Origin: an uncultured Micrococcales bacterium
GTDB taxonomy: Bacteria; Actinomycetota; Actinomycetes; Actinomycetales; Microbacteriaceae
Direction of reading: 5' to 3'
Length of the DNA stretch: 17,273 nt
Assembly (NCBI GenBank): GCA_903824455.1
Contig: CAIJWY010000158.1
Location: 1-17,273 of the forward strand
The notes under the pieces are model-generated. The model saw only the letters and a list, made by a program, of their open reading frames with translations, searched no databases and had not been told where the DNA came from. Positions 14,743 through 17,273 of this stretch are shown in pieces. The translations under genes were made by a program, and so were the position numbers. Positions within the stretch are counted from its first letter, which is position 1. The number at the start of each line of letters is the position of its first letter.

Positions 14743-15659
14743 TGACCGATATCGCACCTCTAGATATGTCTAAGTTCAAGTACAAGACTCGTCGCCGCGG
14801 GCCGCTAAAGTGGTTGCTTACCACCGGCTGGCGACACCTGCTTGGATTGGTAATTGTGGTTTACACCATCTTCCCAATTCTTTACATCCTGTCAACTTCG
14901 CTGTATCCAAATAACGACATCAACGACACCACCACACTTTTTGCCGCAATCTCTTGGGATAACTACGATGCGCTTCTTGCCAATGAAGACGGTAGCCGAC
15001 CATTCACCGCGTGGTACATCAACACGGTTATCATCGGTGTTCTCACCTCGATTGGCTCGGTGTTCCTATCCGCTTTGGCTGCCTATTCGTTCTCGAGACT
15101 TCGCTTTAAGGGTCGTCGCGGTGGCTTGATGTCGCTAATTTTGATGCAGATGTTCCCGTCGATCCTCGGTTTGGTGGCAATCTTCTCGCTGATGAGCGAT
15201 ATCGGTGAAGTGTTCCCGCAGCTTGGTCTAAACAGCCAACTAGGTCTAGTCATGGTTTACATGGGTGGAGCGCTCGGTGGTGGAACCTACCTCATGTACG
15301 GATTCTTTAACACCGTTCCCAAGGAGATTGACGAAGCAGCCAAGATCGATGGCGCCAGCCACGCTCGAATCTTCTTCACCATCACTTTGCGCCTGGTCGC
15401 TCCGGTTCTAGCGGTGCAGATGCTGCTTAGCTACATCGGTGTTACCAGCGACTACGTTTTGGCTTCGATCTTGCTTAGCGATCCTGAGAAGCTCACCCTT
15501 GCCACCGGGCTTCAGAGCCTGATCAACGACCCTTACTCGAAAGACTGGTCGATGTTCACCGCTGGAGCAATCTTGGCGGCCCTGCCAACCGTGATCCTCT
15601 TCCTGTTCCTGCAGAAGTTCATCACCTCGGGTCTAACCGCTGGTGCTACGAAGGGCTAA
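14742..15659 (+). CDS. malG: CUT1 sugar ABC permease, MalG type
   Basis: 305 residues and about six membrane segments, starting with GLVIVVYTIFPILYILSTSLYP. The EAA loop EIDEAAKIDGASHARIFFTITLRL begins at residue 195. Its ATG shares a base with the malF stop (TAATG), with GGAGGA upstream, so the two are translationally coupled and should be made in equal amounts for the heterodimeric channel. It imports the sugar delivered by the upstream binding protein. The stop codon is 3 bases from the stop of the opposing CotH gene, which leaves no room for an intergenic terminator. Confidence 0.93.
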   Translation: MTDIAPLDMSKFKYKTRRRGPLKWLLTTGWRHLLGLVIVVYTIFPILYILSTSLYPNNDINDTTTLFAAISWDNYDALLANEDGSRPFTAWYINTVIIGVLTSIGSVFLSALAAYSFSRLRFKGRRGGLMSLILMQMFPSILGLVAIFSLMSDIGEVFPQLGLNSQLGLVMVYMGGALGGGTYLMYGFFNTVPKEIDEAAKIDGASHARIFFTITLRLVAPVLAVQMLLSYIGVTSDYVLASILLSDPEKLTLATGLQSLINDPYSKDWSMFTAGAILAALPTVILFLFLQKFITSGLTAGATKG

Positions 15660-15662
15660 ACG

Positions 15663-16937
15663 TTAGCGAATACCGTTTGCCTTGAGAACCGAGGTAACTC
15701 GGGTTTGCTGCTTGCCGATCCACTTTTGAACGCGAACCTGTTCGTCCTTCATTGGCTGTGATGTGCGAGAACTGATCACGGTTGATGCCGACTTCATGGC
15801 GGTAACAAATTTGGAGCTGGTTACCTTGGCCGACACGGCTTTTAGTTGAATCAGGTAATCCTTTTTGCAAACCGAATAGGCCAGACATTTCACGAAGAGC
15901 ATTCCTCGAGGCATGGTGTCTTTTTTGAAAGACTGTTGAACCCATGGGAATCCTGCGGTTGGCTTGTCCAGTGGAATGAAGTAGTCGTCGAGAAGAACCC
16001 GTGTCTGGCGGTTCTCGCCAAAGGTTTGGTCGGCGCCCCAGGGGATGATTGTGAACTTGCCAAGAATGTTGCTGCGGAAAAAGTGGTTGTTCTGGAGCGG
16101 CCCGGTATAGCCATCCCAGTGGCCGATAAAGTTTTCTACTGCAAACATTCTGAGCAGCTCGGCTCGGTCGGTAATCGTGGCGAGTTTGGCATACCAATTA
16201 GCGCCAGACGAATAGTTGGCCGCGGCGATTAGCTTGCCAAGATCATTCTTGTTTGGGGTGTCGGCCCAACCCTCTTTCACCAGGTATCGTCCGGTTTCCT
16301 TGGTGCCATCGTTATAGCCGGGCTTGAGGTCGTTTAGGGCAATTCCTTCGTAGAGGTGCTGGGTGACGTCTTTGTACTTAGTGCCTAAAAAGATGTCATC
16401 TACCGACTCAACCGAAAGATACAGTCCTTTGGCGGTTCCGTTGATCTTGAGGTCGGTCCAGCCTGTTCTCGGCGCCGGAACACCCATCAGGTTGAACAGT
16501 TTGTAGGAACCAAACTCGTGGAGTTTCGATTCGTCTTGGGTCATGGCGTTGAGGGTTAGATTCTTGAGTCCCAGGAACCTGTTTCCCTTGAGCAGTTTCC
16601 AGTTGAAGGCAATTTTGAACGAAGGCGTTCTATCCAGAGTAGATAACGACGTACTACCCTTCATGCGGATACCCACATTGATGGGGCCAATCGATTGACC
16701 GTTAGCGCTGAACTTGAATGTGGCAGCCACATAGTTCTTGGCGGTGTTCTGATTGTTCAGTGAGGTTGCGCTGGCATCGGGAATTTGAAGCTCGATGGCG
16801 TTGATGGCTGTTGTGCTGAAGATGTCAGCTTGGGCCAGAGCTGCGGCGCTGGCAGGAGAGGCGCCAAGCGAGATCGTGCTCAAAGCAACTAGAACCGAAA
16901 TGGCCCTAGAGAGCCACACCCTTGTTTTAGCCATCAC
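15663..16937 (-). CDS. Secreted CotH-kinase-fold protein
   Basis: 424 residues with a signal peptide ending SPASA near 31. CotH family landmarks in order: GIRMKGSTSL (89-98) with PSFKIAF; LHEFGSYKLFNLMGVPAPRT (139-158); GLYLSVESVDDIFL (171-184); ENFIGHWDGYTGPLQNN (268-284); and IIPWGADQTFG (297-307). These correspond to the basic nucleotide-binding motif, the D..NN segment and the PW..D metal-binding segment of CotH, an atypical kinase first known from Bacillus spores. Here the organism has no visible spore context, and the target is unknown: a cell-wall or exoprotein is possible. In PWGADQ the first of the two Asp positions seen in PWDxD forms is Gly, while D303 remains; I cannot judge activity. 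A GTG at 16937 and ATG at 16934 both fit a leaderless transcript. It converges on malG. Confidence 0.85.
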   Translation of the reverse strand: MMAKTRVWLSRAISVLVALSTISLGASPASAAALAQADIFSTTAINAIELQIPDASATSLNNQNTAKNYVAATFKFSANGQSIGPINVGIRMKGSTSLSTLDRTPSFKIAFNWKLLKGNRFLGLKNLTLNAMTQDESKLHEFGSYKLFNLMGVPAPRTGWTDLKINGTAKGLYLSVESVDDIFLGTKYKDVTQHLYEGIALNDLKPGYNDGTKETGRYLVKEGWADTPNKNDLGKLIAAANYSSGANWYAKLATITDRAELLRMFAVENFIGHWDGYTGPLQNNHFFRSNILGKFTIIPWGADQTFGENRQTRVLLDDYFIPLDKPTAGFPWVQQSFKKDTMPRGMLFVKCLAYSVCKKDYLIQLKAVSAKVTSSKFVTAMKSASTVISSRTSQPMKDEQVRVQKWIGKQQTRVTSVLKANGIR

Positions 16938-16943
16938 TGGCTA

Positions 16944-16973
16944 AGTCTACGCTTTTACTTCTTTCCAGCCCAA
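16944..16973 (-). promoter_or_regulatory. Putative promoter giving a leaderless CotH transcript
   Basis: On the minus strand, TTGGGC (16973-16968), an 18-base spacer and TAGACT (16949-16944) lie so that position +7 after the -10 element is the G of the GTG start at 16937. No Shine-Dalgarno precedes that start. The promoter overlaps the end of the upstream permease gene. Confidence 0.55.
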
Positions 16974-17273
16974 GGAAGGCGGTATTGGCGCAGATAAAGG
17001 GTCAGGGTGATTACTAGGAACGAGAACCAGGCGGCTGCTTGAATCATCGAAGGGGCGCCGTTGTAGGCAATCGTGGTGCTCAGGAAGATTTCGATCGGGG
17101 AGTCGACCGGGGTTATGAAGCCGAGGTCGAAAGCGGTGGCAGTTTCTGGTAACACACCAATTTCGGTGAACTCGCCAATCGCGTATTCGAGAATGCCAGC
17201 GGTGAGAACCAGTAGGTAGCTGCCGGTGTATTTGAAGAAGCGTCCGAGGTTGATCTTCAACATTCCCTTGTAG
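16955..17273 (-). CDS. FTR1/EfeU-type iron permease, C-terminal part (partial, 5' end outside window)
   Basis: The frame is open through the window end (it reads YKG before the first internal ATG at 17263), so 106 codons of a longer gene are visible. LKINLGRFFKYTGSYLLVLTAG followed by LEYAIGEFTEIGVLP matches the last third of FTR1/EfeU high-affinity iron permeases, and a final hydrophobic segment (AAAWFSFLVITLTLYL) with a short basic tail ends it. The REXXE iron-binding motifs of the family would lie in the missing part. In Efe systems the permease works with EfeO and EfeB, which are not in this window. If the gene truly began at ATG 17263 it would be only 102 residues, unlikely for a working permease. 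Confidence 0.75.
   Translation of the reverse strand, partial: YKGMLKINLGRFFKYTGSYLLVLTAGILEYAIGEFTEIGVLPETATAFDLGFITPVDSPIEIFLSTTIAYNGAPSMIQAAAWFSFLVITLTLYLRQYRLPWAGKK

Noticed and set aside
15663..16937. CotH protein as part of the glucan operon
   Set aside because: It is on the opposite strand, has its own promoter, and shows no carbohydrate-related domain.
16955..17263. A complete 102-residue small membrane protein
   Set aside because: The frame stays open to the end of the window and the sequence matches the last third of FTR1/EfeU permeases, so it is a truncated view of a longer gene.
1..17273. CRISPR arrays, tRNA or rRNA genes, insertion sequences, attachment sites
   Set aside because: No regularly spaced direct repeats, cloverleaf-like sequences, transposase frames or terminal inverted repeats were seen when reading both strands.

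Overview
The window looks like a chromosomal segment of a moderate-GC actinobacterium, most plausibly a small planktonic Microbacteriaceae of the Rhodoluna/Aquiluna (Luna) type. The evidence is monoderm-style lipoproteins and secreted proteins, frequent GTG/TTG starts, -10 hexamers of the form TAGACT, a typA gene beside an LpqW-like family 5 binding lipoprotein, and a CUT1 sugar transporter without its own ATPase. The taxonomic call is an inference from gene content and style. No tRNA, rRNA, CRISPR array or insertion sequence was seen.

Left part, minus strand (1-3559). A lysE-type exporter gene and a CPBP-type membrane protease gene overlap by 10 bases. Right after the protease stop codon lies a well-formed cobalamin riboswitch. 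It precedes a lipoprotein with a transcobalamin-like (DUF4430-type) domain, and then a gene that reads without a break through an ECF T-component and two ECF ATPase domains before leaving the window. Together they look like a vitamin B12 or corrinoid uptake system whose S-component is not in view.

Middle (3590-7382), plus strand. An LpqW-like family 5 solute-binding lipoprotein is followed by the GTPase gene typA, which ends at a strong hairpin terminator.

Right-centre (7383-15659), plus strand: an alpha-glucan (starch, glycogen or pullulan) locus. It encodes a secreted protein with two CBM41-like glucan-binding modules and no catalytic domain, a secreted type I pullulanase (CBM41, CBM48, GH13), a family 1 maltodextrin-type binding protein that lacks a lipobox, and MalF- and MalG-like permeases. 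The inferred division of labour is binding of the polymer at the cell exterior, cleavage of alpha-1,6 branches, and import of the released malto-oligosaccharides. No MalK/MsiK ATPase, regulator or cytoplasmic glucosidase is present, so these would have to be encoded elsewhere.

Right end (15663-17273), minus strand. A secreted CotH-kinase-fold protein, apparently from a leaderless transcript, lies downstream of the C-terminal part of an FTR1/EfeU-type iron permease that runs off the window. The CotH gene converges on malG with only 3 bases between the stop codons.
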